The notes beneath the pieces are model-generated. The model had not been told where the DNA came from and ran no database searches. It was given only the letters and a program-made list of their open reading frames with translations. A DNA stretch of 19,049 bases from Candidatus Aenigmatarchaeota archaeon (lineage in GTDB: Archaea > Aenigmatarchaeota > Aenigmatarchaeia > PWEA01 > B50-G16). Shown here in pieces: positions 1 to 6,755 of the stretch. The stretch is taken from positions 1 to 19,049 of the forward strand of contig QMZU01000003.1 of the NCBI GenBank assembly GCA_003663345.1, given 5' to 3'. Position numbers and translations under genes: made by a program. Position 1 is the stretch's first letter. Every line of letters begins with the position of its first letter.

Positions 1-1
1 C

Positions 2-874
2 TTCGCAGAGATAAGAAAGGCTCTGGATGAAGGGATGCAGGAGCAGAACGAGAAGATGGCGGAACTGGCAACACTCTTCTCCGAGTTGAAGAGGAGAATA
101 GCTGCACTGGAGGAGAGGGTGGAGGCAATAGACCTTCCTGATGAGCGCCTGGATGAGTTCAGACAGAGTATAACCAAACATCTGAATGAGATGATAGATG
201 AGTACGAAAAGCGTTTTGACATGATACGCGAAAGTATCAATAAAAACACCGTCTCCGCAGAAGAGGCAAAGAATATAGCAAGGATGAAAACTGAGGAGCT
301 GGAAAGCAAAGTCAACGTGAGGTTTCAGGAGATCGAGTCTTCTCTGAACGATGTAAGGAATAAACTGCTCGAAATTGAGGGAAACGCCGTTACAAGGGGG
401 TGGGCCGATGAACACCAGTCACTTGAGAAGGAGATGTTTCAGGAGTTAAAAGGAAGGATTGATAGCCTTGACGCTTCAATATCTGATAGAATAAACTCTC
501 TCATGGAGGAAGCGAAATTGAAACTTAAGGAGGATTTTACACTTCTGGAAAAAAGAGTTGAGGACAGTATTAAAGGTGTGGAAGATGCGCTGCTTCGAGA
601 TATGAAAAGAAATGAGATGGACATTGAAAAACTGAGAAAAAGAATAAGGGATTCAAATGAAGAGTTGAGAAAAAAGATAGAAAGGGAGGTTAAAAGTGCA
701 AAGGAGTCACTGATAAGGAATATGGATAAGGAGTTTCGGGATATAGACAGTAAACTGGAGAAACTGGACTTGCTTGAAAGGGTTTTTGTATCATATCTGA
801 AACAGTTAGAGAAGTTCAAGGAGGGTAGAGAGGGGTTGGTTATCAAAAGAGCTCTCAAAAAGCTCGGTGGGTGA
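2..874 (+). CDS. Coiled-coil protein, 5' end cut by the window edge
   Basis: The reading frame is open from the first bases of the window, so the gene may begin upstream. An ATG at position 35 with GGATGA just before it is the alternative start and would give 279 residues. The whole chain is heptad-like and rich in Glu, Lys, Arg, Leu and Ile, with almost no Gly or Pro, so it should form long alpha-helical coiled coils. There is no signal peptide or membrane span. It ends GGG-TGA and overlaps by four bases a possible GTG start of the next small gene, which in turn overlaps a MinD-type ATPase, so the three are probably translated together. An SMC-like, chemoreceptor-like or scaffold role cannot be separated by sequence alone. 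Function is unknown; a scaffold or partner for the MinD ATPase is inference from context. Confidence 0.8.
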   Translation, partial: FAEIRKALDEGMQEQNEKMAELATLFSELKRRIAALEERVEAIDLPDERLDEFRQSITKHLNEMIDEYEKRFDMIRESINKNTVSAEEAKNIARMKTEELESKVNVRFQEIESSLNDVRNKLLEIEGNAVTRGWADEHQSLEKEMFQELKGRIDSLDASISDRINSLMEEAKLKLKEDFTLLEKRVEDSIKGVEDALLRDMKRNEMDIEKLRKRIRDSNEELRKKIEREVKSAKESLIRNMDKEFRDIDSKLEKLDLLERVFVSYLKQLEKFKEGREGLVIKRALKKLGG

Positions 875-1050
875 GAGTGTTGGATGTAATGGATGTTGTA
901 CTGATAAGTGCCAGCGTGACCTTTATTGTTACAGGGATGATACTCCATCTGCTCAGAGCCCGGCTTGAAGAAGAACCCAGTCCGGATTATGTGTCACTAT
1001 ACGGTTTGAAAGGACTGATAGAAGAAGGGCACAGAAAGGTGAAAAAATGA
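871..1050 (+). CDS. Small single-span membrane protein between coiled-coil protein and MinD
   Basis: This is a 59-codon frame with no internal stop. It overlaps the upstream gene (GTGA at 871-874) and the downstream MinD gene (ATGA at 1047-1050). Residues from about 8 to 27 are a continuous hydrophobic stretch (VVLISASVTFIVTGMILHLL), followed by a short charged tail containing Arg, Glu and Lys, consistent with one membrane helix and a small cytoplasmic domain. The exact start is uncertain: GTG 871, GTG 877, TTG 880 and ATG 889 are all in frame, and a GGTGA at 870-874 would best serve TTG 880. The tight overlaps and hydropathy make it credible as a real gene despite its size. It is not a family I recognise; a membrane anchor for the MinD/coiled-coil pair is inference. 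Confidence 0.68.
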   Translation: MRVLDVMDVVLISASVTFIVTGMILHLLRARLEEEPSPDYVSLYGLKGLIEEGHRKVKK

Positions 1051-1820
1051 CCAGGTTCATAGGGATAGTTTCGGGAAAAGGCGGTGTTGGAAAGACCACC
1101 GTGACCGTGAATCTCGGCAGTGTGCTTGCGCAGAAATTCGGAAAGGATGTTGTGATAGTTGACTGTAATATAACCACATCACATCTCGGTTTATTCATCG
1201 GCATGTATTACTGTCCTGTGACCCTCAATTCCGTAATAAAAGGCGAAGCGCACATAAAGGACGCAATGTACGAACATGCATCAGGTGTCAAGGTAATCCC
1301 TGCATCCCTTACCCTTGAGGACCTGAAGGGTGTGGATGTCTCCAAGATGAAGAGAGCGATTAAAAAACTATTCGGTGAGGTGGATATAGTTATCCTGGAT
1401 GCCGCTCCGGGTCTGGGGCGGGAGGCATCGGCCACACTTGAATCCGCTGACGAGATTCTCTTCGTGGCAACACCTTATGTCCCATCCATATCGGATATAA
1501 TAAAGACAAAACTCATAGTGGATGACATAGGTTCCAAGGTGCTCGGCCTGGTCCTGAATATGGTCACGAATGACAGGCATGAGTTGAAGAAAGAGGAAGT
1601 GGAGGGTCTGGTGGGAATGCCGGTGGTGGCGACCATACCCTATGAGAAGAAGATACTGAAAAGTTTGAGCAACAAGGTTCCGGTGACGATGATGTATCCT
1701 GACAGCAAGGTTGCAAAGGAGTTCGAGAAACTGGCCCTATTCGTCCTCGGTGAGGAGGTTGAGGAAGGGGGATTTTGGAAAAAGATTAAAAGGTTCTTTA
1801 CTCTAGGCTCTTCTGAATAG
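1047..1820 (+). CDS. minD: MinD/ParA-family ATPase (divergent)
   Basis: This is a 257-residue SIMIBI-class P-loop ATPase of the MinD family. The deviant Walker A motif GKGGVGKTT is at residues 10-18. The switch I position reads Asp39-Cys40-Asn41 where MinD normally has Asp-x-Asp, and the switch II region has Asp118 followed by Ala-Ala-Pro-Gly. The usual NPE motif is replaced by ThrPro-Tyr at about 142-144. The C-terminus (242-253, GFWKKIKRFFTL) is a basic amphipathic helix like the MinD membrane-targeting sequence, so peripheral membrane binding is likely. The start is supported by GGTGA at 1038-1042 and the ATGA overlap with the small membrane gene. Its 3' end overlaps the convergent secreted-protein gene by 18 bases. 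Archaeal MinD paralogues position cell-surface machines; this one's cargo is unknown. Confidence 0.9.
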   Translation: MTRFIGIVSGKGGVGKTTVTVNLGSVLAQKFGKDVVIVDCNITTSHLGLFIGMYYCPVTLNSVIKGEAHIKDAMYEHASGVKVIPASLTLEDLKGVDVSKMKRAIKKLFGEVDIVILDAAPGLGREASATLESADEILFVATPYVPSISDIIKTKLIVDDIGSKVLGLVLNMVTNDRHELKKEEVEGLVGMPVVATIPYEKKILKSLSNKVPVTMMYPDSKVAKEFEKLALFVLGEEVEEGGFWKKIKRFFTLGSSE

Positions 1821-2426
1821 AACGAGAAGGAGGAGAATGATTATTAATAAAGGCGGTAACCACCATCTTTCAAATTCTTTTTTCTTTTCATGTGTGGTTC
1901 TTATCAGTACAGTTTTATTTACTGCTGTGTGATTGATCTTGGAGGAGGTTGTTTTCTCTTGGAGTGGCAGACCTTTAACACGTATAAAGAAATTGAAATC
2001 TCTAACATTTACCGCTGACACACCATTACTAGATTGCTTGTTCTCAACTGCTTCAATTCTGACCAGATAATCTCCAGTTATTGTGTCCCACGGTGTTTCT
2101 ATTTTTACTAGCACTTTTTTCACTTCTACATATCCTTCATTAACTTTTAGATATTCTTTACCTATTTCAGGTTCAGAATTAAAAGTTGCTGCAGGTAGGT
2201 TTACTTTTTCAGGGATAATCCAAACCCTCCATCCCTCAGGGTGGCTGACTGTTTTGAACATCATGGTGGTTTCTTTGTTAAGTGAATATAGAAGTATCTC
2301 AAATTCGACAGACTGTCCGGAATAGATATCTGCCTTATAATCCTTTTGTGTAGAACCAAACCCCAAAACTGATACAGGGAGAAAAAGAAGTATTATCAGA
2401 AACGTAATTTTAAGGTTGTGTGCCAC
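1803..2426 (-). CDS. Secreted or surface protein with C-terminal membrane anchor
   Basis: The protein has about 207 residues. It begins with a signal peptide (basic start, then a hydrophobic run around residues 8-21), continues as a beta-rich extracellular domain, and ends in a hydrophobic helix (about 190-204) closed by Arg-Arg-Ala, the pattern of a C-terminally anchored archaeal surface protein. A few N-glycosylation sequons lie in the stalk before the anchor (N-H-T, N-K-T). GTG 2426 is preferred because GGGTG lies six bases upstream; an in-frame GTG at 2435 would add three residues but lacks a well-placed ribosome site. It overlaps the upstream 434-residue secreted protein by 17 bases, so the two are probably co-expressed. 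I recognise no specific family; function unknown. Confidence 0.8.
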   Translation of the reverse strand: MAHNLKITFLIILLFLPVSVLGFGSTQKDYKADIYSGQSVEFEILLYSLNKETTMMFKTVSHPEGWRVWIIPEKVNLPAATFNSEPEIGKEYLKVNEGYVEVKKVLVKIETPWDTITGDYLVRIEAVENKQSSNGVSAVNVRDFNFFIRVKGLPLQEKTTSSKINHTAVNKTVLIRTTHEKKKEFERWWLPPLLIIILLLLVLFRRA

Positions 2427-3714
2427 TCTGAACACCCTTTACATATAATGTTCCGTTGTATTTTCCCCATGGGATTCCTGTCGGGACTGATATCCAGTAG
2501 AATGTTGTGAGGTTGGTTCCTGAATCCAATGATGACCCTGCAAGTTGGTATGTTTTGGATAAACTCTTCTGTGAAACCTGTGTTGAATTCCAAGTTATAT
2601 TCCCAACACCTATTATAGACGTACCATTCTGAAGGTCAGTGCCCATAAGATATATGTCAGATGGACAGGTGGTTGTATCGAGTATTGTTATGTTATAAAG
2701 ATGGTTCTGATTTCCAGGTGCTTCAATACTCTGACCAGGTTGAAGAACGCCGAAATCAATACGTGACCAGGCTGCATCTATATCTATAGTACAGGTAGTT
2801 ATACTAACTGTTGAGTTGGATGTATGGTTATCGGATACCGATGGATCATCAGAAGAGAAGAGAACTCCGACTTTCCAGTCACTACCTATTTGGCCCGTAG
2901 CATTCACTCTCCAGGTGAGGTTGCAGAACTCTCCATCTGTCAGAGGGTTTGTAGGACATGATAGAGGATTCTGTTCCAAAACATAAAAGGGCTCTGCTCC
3001 GGGAATAGTACTTATTGCTTGGTCAGGATTTAAACCGGTTGAATTATATCTCACGATTCCTTGAACGTTTCCACATTCCCCGTTTTGACAGTAAACCGTG
3101 GCATTTACGGTGAACGTTTGATTCTGGGGAATATTAGTAATGGATGGAGGTTCTTCAAGAGAAACCTGAAGGTATGGAATAAGAATATATGTAATGTTAA
3201 GATATACATAATCCACCTCCCCGTTATCCGGTGGTCCTTGGTCTGGATTCTCCACACCTATTAATCTGACATCCAAGGAATTGAGCTCATCCGGTGTATC
3301 AACACCTGCTGCTGTCAGGTTACATGAGTAGTTTCCAGGAACACCGTTCGGGTCTATAAGACATGCTTCTCCTGCAAGGGAGGCAGGAGATGTTATATTC
3401 ACATGCCATTCAAAATTAGTATCTGTAACATCTACCTCAAAATAGAATATCACAACAATATCCGTTGCAGACGGGTTCATGGTTTCATTCCACAAGGTAA
3501 TGTCAATATATTCATTATTGTCAACCACGGATGTCGAGTCATCGGACTCATTTATGAGAGATGTCACATCACCATCCACAGAATGTGTAGCGATTGTTGG
3601 TATCCAGATACTTTGTGGATCAAAGATGATTGAAGATGTTATATTCAATTTTGGTTTTGAAATCAGGAAAAAGATGAATATCATGCAGATAAAAATCAAT
3701 ATAATCTTCTTCAT
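2410..3714 (-). CDS. Secreted, sequon-rich beta-sandwich-type surface protein
   Basis: This is a 434-residue protein with a strong N-terminal hydrophobic segment (residues 4-18 after Met-Lys-Lys) acting as signal peptide or membrane anchor. The remainder is Thr/Ser/Asn-rich and looks like repeated beta-sandwich domains. I count about 20 N-x-S/T sequons without proline at x, spread over the whole chain, and about ten cysteines that may pair. This fits a heavily N-glycosylated archaeal envelope protein. No C-terminal transmembrane helix is present, unlike the overlapping downstream gene product, which carries one. The upstream winged-helix gene ends 30 bases before the ATG. No catalytic motif is seen. 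The stretch appears more A/T-rich than the metabolic genes and uses fewer AGG codons, so recent exchange is possible but not shown. Confidence 0.82.
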   Translation of the reverse strand: MKKIILIFICMIFIFFLISKPKLNITSSIIFDPQSIWIPTIATHSVDGDVTSLINESDDSTSVVDNNEYIDITLWNETMNPSATDIVVIFYFEVDVTDTNFEWHVNITSPASLAGEACLIDPNGVPGNYSCNLTAAGVDTPDELNSLDVRLIGVENPDQGPPDNGEVDYVYLNITYILIPYLQVSLEEPPSITNIPQNQTFTVNATVYCQNGECGNVQGIVRYNSTGLNPDQAISTIPGAEPFYVLEQNPLSCPTNPLTDGEFCNLTWRVNATGQIGSDWKVGVLFSSDDPSVSDNHTSNSTVSITTCTIDIDAAWSRIDFGVLQPGQSIEAPGNQNHLYNITILDTTTCPSDIYLMGTDLQNGTSIIGVGNITWNSTQVSQKSLSKTYQLAGSSLDSGTNLTTFYWISVPTGIPWGKYNGTLYVKGVQSGTQP

Positions 3715-3744
3715 ACTACCATGTATTTTATAAGAAGCCTGAAT

Positions 3745-3981
3745 TTATACTTTCTTCAGAAACCTATCCAGTCGCTGCTGCTCAACCCACCAGACCTTCT
3801 TTTTCCGACCGCCCTCCTCTTCATCCCTTCCTTTGATAAAACCATTGAACTGGAGCTCTTTCAGGTGAATATTGGCCGTGGCCCATGCGATTCCGGTTTT
3901 TTTAGCGACCTCGTATGTGGTGAGAGGCTCTGGCTCATTCCTCAATATATCTATAATCTTCTTATCGATCTCGGTCAGCAT
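3745..3981 (-). CDS. Winged-helix DNA-binding regulator
   Basis: The 78-residue protein consists of one winged helix-turn-helix domain. The helix-turn-helix lies at about 18-47 (TTYEVAKKTGIAWATANIHL, then a second helix), followed by a basic wing with Gly-Gly-Arg-Lys-Lys-Lys and aromatic residues. The ATG at 3981 is chosen; a TTG at 3990 would add three residues, but a GGTTGA-like ribosome site lies five bases before the ATG. It precedes the two surface-protein genes by 30 bases on the same strand, so it is likely a local regulator of them or of itself. A candidate TATA element (TATTTATAG on the minus strand, around 4027-4036) lies upstream. No ligand domain is present; specificity is unknown. 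Confidence 0.82.
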   Translation of the reverse strand: MLTEIDKKIIDILRNEPEPLTTYEVAKKTGIAWATANIHLKELQFNGFIKGRDEEEGGRKKKVWWVEQQRLDRFLKKV

Positions 3982-4068
3982 CCTACTCAACCTGCAGCCC
4001 TTAATAAATGAAAAATCTGGGGGCTATAAATAATTGGTAACTGATATATAAATATATTGCTATATCTG

Positions 4069-4434
4069 TCAGAGCTTCACCGCTCCGATGTAGGGCCCCT
4101 CCAGAGAAACCTCCTCAGGAGGTACATAAAGGATTTTTGCTCTCTTGAGCGCTTCCACCATCTCCTGGCTCAACTCACCGGAAACCGCTCTGGCACCGTC
4201 ATCTATAGCCTCCACCAAACCTTCCTCATCTATTCTTCCCTTCACGAGAATACCAATATCCTTGAGAATTATCGGAAGGTTCTCAACGGTCCCTGCTGTG
4301 AGCTCGTTCACGATGAAGAATGGGAGTTTTCCTTCTCTTCTCAACCTTATGATATCTTCGGCGACTGATTCCCACACATCCCTCTCCTTGCCCTTCAGAT
4401 AGTTCTTTATGTCAAGAAGCACCCTGTTAACCAT
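4069..4434 (-). CDS. Conserved-looking archaeal protein of unknown function, 121 residues
   Basis: This is a compact soluble protein with alternating helices and strands, no signal peptide, no membrane span and no cysteine. I do not recognise a family. It has a charged helical N-terminal half, a hydrophobic strand near residue 38 (PFFIV), and a Gly/Pro-containing C-terminal end (YVPPEEVSLEGPYIGAVKL). The ATG at 4434 has no ribosome site, but a TATA-like element on the minus strand (4456-4465) is centred 26 bases upstream, which suggests a leaderless transcript. It diverges from the MinD-rhomboid operon with an 79-base shared regulatory region. Codon use and composition resemble the neighbouring housekeeping genes. 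Function cannot be assigned. Confidence 0.78.
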   Translation of the reverse strand: MVNRVLLDIKNYLKGKERDVWESVAEDIIRLRREGKLPFFIVNELTAGTVENLPIILKDIGILVKGRIDEEGLVEAIDDGARAVSGELSQEMVEALKRAKILYVPPEEVSLEGPYIGAVKL

Positions 4435-4455
4435 AAAATTCTATTTGGTGTGGAA

Positions 4456-4481
4456 ATATAAATATGATATCTTTTTAAATA
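4456..4481. promoter_or_regulatory. Divergent pair of archaeal TATA boxes
   Basis: On the minus strand, ATATTTATAT (4465 to 4456) is centred about 26 bases before ATG 4434, as expected for a leaderless start. On the plus strand, TTTTTAAATA (4472-4481) is centred about 37 bases before the TTG start of the MinD gene at 4514, which would leave a short leader containing the GGGGTGG ribosome site at 4503-4509. Inferred from spacing only. Confidence 0.55.
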
Positions 4482-4513
4482 TGGGGGATTAGAAAATATC
4501 AAGGGGTGGTATA

Positions 4514-5269
4514 TTGAGGAGAGTTATAGGTGTTGTCTCCGGTAAGGGAGGTGTTGGGAAAACAGTTACCGCTGCCAACCTTGCGCTCGCGATGCAGGAG
4601 ATGGGAAAACAGGTTGTCTGTATAGATGCCGATGTCACCGCTTCGAATCTCGCTCTGCAGCTCGACATGCACCCGAATCCAGAGATAACGCTTCAGGATG
4701 CACTTGAAGGGAAGGTAGATGTTCTAAAGACCATAACGCTCCATGACACGGGACTTATGCTGATACCGAGCTCTCTTGCCCTTGAACAGGAAGGTCTTGA
4801 TAGAGAGAAGTTCAAGAGGCTTCTGGACAGGTTGAGTGGTTATGTTATCATCGATGCACCGCCCGGATTGAATGAAGATGTACATACAATTATAGATGTT
4901 TCGGATGAGCTGTTAATCGTTACCAATCCAGAGATACCTGCGGTTGCTGATGCGATGAGGGTTGCCGAAGCTATAAGAAGGAAGAAGGGTGAGGAGGCGG
5001 CACTCGGGATAGTACTGACAAAGAGTGAAAACGCCTCGTATGAGGTTAGTGAAAGGGAGATTGAATCTGCGACGGAATTACCAATACTTGTAAAGGTTCC
5101 TCATGACAGGGAGACCAAGAAGAGTATAGCGAGCAGGATACCGCTTGTCCACTACAATCCGCATGCAAAGGCAGCTATAGAGTACAGGAGATTGGCTGCG
5201 ATAATTCTCGGTGAGGACTACAAACCACCGTTCTTTGCACCGATAAGGAGGCTGTTCAACTGGATATGA
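4514..5269 (+). CDS. minD: MinD/ParA-family ATPase, membrane-associated
   Basis: This 251-residue MinD ATPase keeps the canonical motifs: Walker A GKGGVGKT at residues 10-17, switch I Asp38-Ala-Asp40 followed by Val-Thr-Ala-Ser-Asn-Leu, switch II Asp114-Ala-Pro-Pro-Gly, and the NPE motif at 138-140. The C-terminus (FAPIRRLFNWI, 241-251) is an amphipathic basic helix matching the MinD membrane-targeting sequence. The start is TTG at 4514, four bases after a GGGGTGG ribosome site. The stop overlaps the ATG of a rhomboid protease by four bases (5266-5269), implying coupled translation. It is more canonical than the MinD at 1047-1820, so it is the better candidate for ordinary ATP-driven membrane cycling. 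Its partner or cargo is not evident, apart from the rhomboid. Confidence 0.92.
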   Translation: MRRVIGVVSGKGGVGKTVTAANLALAMQEMGKQVVCIDADVTASNLALQLDMHPNPEITLQDALEGKVDVLKTITLHDTGLMLIPSSLALEQEGLDREKFKRLLDRLSGYVIIDAPPGLNEDVHTIIDVSDELLIVTNPEIPAVADAMRVAEAIRRKKGEEAALGIVLTKSENASYEVSEREIESATELPILVKVPHDRETKKSIASRIPLVHYNPHAKAAIEYRRLAAIILGEDYKPPFFAPIRRLFNWI

Positions 5270-5859
5270 ATCCTGTTCTTGTGGTTTTCTTTTTATCCCT
5301 TTTCTTTTTTTCAATAGAGGTTATCTTTCCGGGAACTGCCGAAGTGCTTGCCCTATCAAGGGAGCCGTTCATGCCATATACACTCTTTACATACATATTC
5401 GTGCACGCGGATATTCAGCACCTGGTTTCGAACATGTTTGCGCTTCTCATCTTCGGTCTGATTCTGGAAAGACTGATCGGAGAGAGGGAGTTTCTGAAGG
5501 TCTTCTTCATAAGCGGTTTTGCATCGGCCGGTGGTTTGTTTTTTTATGATTCCATCGTTGGCGCCAGTGGAGCGATATTCGGTCTGATAGGTGCCCTTGC
5601 TGTGATAAGACCTAAGATGATGGTTTATGTTGGTGTTCCATTGCCCATGATCGGCATTGCCTTTGTGTGGGGTCTTCTGGACCTGGTGGGTGTTCTGGGA
5701 ACATCCGGGAACGTGGCGAGCGCCTCACACCTACTGGGACTCCTTTTCGGAGCGCTTCTGGGGTTGAGATACAGAGAGGAGAGTATTGAGGAGAAAGAGG
5801 AGATTCTGACAGATGAGGAGATAGATGAATGGGAAAGAAGGTACATGTTAAATGAATAA
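5266..5859 (+). CDS. Rhomboid-family intramembrane serine protease
   Basis: This 197-residue polytopic membrane protein has the rhomboid signature. His47 and Asn56 lie in HADIQHLVSNM (loop and second helix), the catalytic serine is Ser101 in GASGAIFG, and the catalytic histidine is His155 in SASHLLGLLFGALLG. Six hydrophobic segments are visible between residues 3 and 168, the basic rhomboid core. The C-terminal tail (171-197) is acidic and probably cytoplasmic. Rhomboids cleave transmembrane segments of substrates inside the membrane. The gene overlaps the preceding MinD by four bases, and its 3' end overlaps the convergent TIM gene by 12 bases. The substrate is unknown; pairing with a membrane-binding ATPase suggests localised proteolysis, which is inference. 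Confidence 0.93.
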   Translation: MNPVLVVFFLSLFFFSIEVIFPGTAEVLALSREPFMPYTLFTYIFVHADIQHLVSNMFALLIFGLILERLIGEREFLKVFFISGFASAGGLFFYDSIVGASGAIFGLIGALAVIRPKMMVYVGVPLPMIGIAFVWGLLDLVGVLGTSGNVASASHLLGLLFGALLGLRYREESIEEKEEILTDEEIDEWERRYMLNE

Positions 5860-6477
5860 TTTCTGAAGGGCCTTTCTTCTGTCCTTGGATTTTACTACAG
5901 CTGAGGAGACCAGAACACCAGCACAACCCAGCTCCTTTGCTATCACCACATCCTCGCGCATACTTATCCCTGCCCCGCAGAGCAACGGTATCCTCTCTGG
6001 CACCAGCCTTCTCGCTCTGCTGATCACTTCCGGCTTCTCCTTGCTGACAGACCTTCCTGTACCGATCAACTCCGGCGGTTCTATGGCGATGTAATCCGGA
6101 TTGAACTTCGCAACCCTTCTGCATCTGGCTGGTGTTGGTGCACAGACAACAGTTTTCAGTCCCACCTCTCTGGCTCTCTTGATACACCTCTTTATCTCGG
6201 ATATGTTCAACGTTCTCTCAGAATGGGATATGAGTGTTCCGCGCGCACCGGCATCTTTAATGGATTCGGGAAGTATCCAGCCTGTGTGGGAACCATACTC
6301 TATCGGATCGATGTGCTGCGCATAGACATTTTGGAATACCTTGGATACCATACGAATATCCGCGGGCTGGACAGCAGCGATAATTCTTTTTCTGAAACCG
6401 CTCATTATCCGTGCAAGTTTCAGCGCGTTCCTTCCAGTACCCTCTCTGTAGGTTTTGAAGTTTATGAGATAGAGCAT
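5848..6477 (-). CDS. tpiA: Triosephosphate isomerase, archaeal type
   Basis: It interconverts dihydroxyacetone phosphate and glyceraldehyde 3-phosphate in glycolysis and gluconeogenesis. The 209-residue length fits the short archaeal tetrameric TIMs (about 220) rather than the roughly 250-residue bacterial form. Active-site residues are visible: Asn6 and Lys8 in INFKTY, catalytic His85 in ISHSERT, catalytic Glu133 in IEPPELIG, the flexible loop 6 at about 138-146 (GTGRSVSKE), and the C-terminal phosphate-binding CGAGIS near 167-172. ATG 6477 has no ribosome site, but AATATATTAAC on the minus strand is centred about 27 bases upstream, so the gene is probably leaderless with its own promoter. 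It lies next to the glycogen cluster and complements the kinase, PGI and aldolase encoded further on. Confidence 0.95.
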   Translation of the reverse strand: MLYLINFKTYREGTGRNALKLARIMSGFRKRIIAAVQPADIRMVSKVFQNVYAQHIDPIEYGSHTGWILPESIKDAGARGTLISHSERTLNISEIKRCIKRAREVGLKTVVCAPTPARCRRVAKFNPDYIAIEPPELIGTGRSVSKEKPEVISRARRLVPERIPLLCGAGISMREDVVIAKELGCAGVLVSSAVVKSKDRRKALQKLFI

Positions 6478-6498
6478 ATTATTTTTTTGTATTTCTTA

Positions 6499-6509
6499 GT
6501 TAATATATT
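6499..6509 (-). promoter_or_regulatory. TATA box for triosephosphate isomerase
   Basis: The A/T-rich element AATATATTAAC (minus strand) is centred about 27 bases before ATG 6477 and there is no ribosome site, so a leaderless TIM transcript is expected. Confidence 0.5.
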
Positions 6510-6510
6510 C

Positions 6511-6633
6511 TTACATCGGAGAGATGTTTAGGTTTGGATGTTCTTTTATTCCAAGTTTCCTTTCTATATCCCCTATATCACTGTTTCTTATAAACTCTTC
6601 ACTTAAGCCTGTTCTTTCGGAGATAGCAATCAC
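6511..6633 (-). other. Possible small ORF or gene remnant (about 40-49 codons)
   Basis: In the otherwise empty stretch before tpiA, the minus strand holds a frame with protein-like composition, from GTG 6633 to TAA 6511 (40 codons). It is open back to a stop near 6667 but has no better start. The product would begin VIAISERTGLSEEFIRNSDI and end in a Pro-Met. No ribosome site precedes the GTG. It could be a decayed 3' end of a former gene, a small protein, or chance. I recognise no family. Confidence 0.25.
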
Positions 6634-6686
6634 GAGTTTTTTATCTAGGAATAATCCATAAGTAATTTAATAATCGCACCAAATAA

Positions 6687-6710
6687 ATTCCGTAGTATAT
6701 TCCGGAGTAT
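6687..6710. repeat. 12-base tandem repeat upstream of a TATA box
   Basis: Two adjoining copies, ATTCCGTAGTAT (6687-6698) and ATTCCGGAGTAT (6699-6710), differ at one base. They sit immediately upstream of the TATA-like TATTTATA at 6718-6725, where an archaeal activator would bind. No other copy was noticed in the window by eye. An operator role is inference. Confidence 0.5.
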
Positions 6711-6717
6711 TAAAAAA

Positions 6718-6725
6718 TATTTATA
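6718..6725 (+). promoter_or_regulatory. TATA box for the glycogen operon
   Basis: TATTTATA preceded by an A-run (BRE-like) is placed so that transcription should begin near 6745-6748, just before the GAGGG at 6746-6750 and the TTG at 6756. Confidence 0.5.
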
Positions 6726-6755
6726 CATCTCTTTCCAAAATAGTTGAGGGTCGCA

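Noticed and set aside
5612..6187. Long minus-strand open frame across the rhomboid/TIM junction
   Set aside because: It is antisense to rhomboid and out of frame with TIM, with composition unlike a folded protein.
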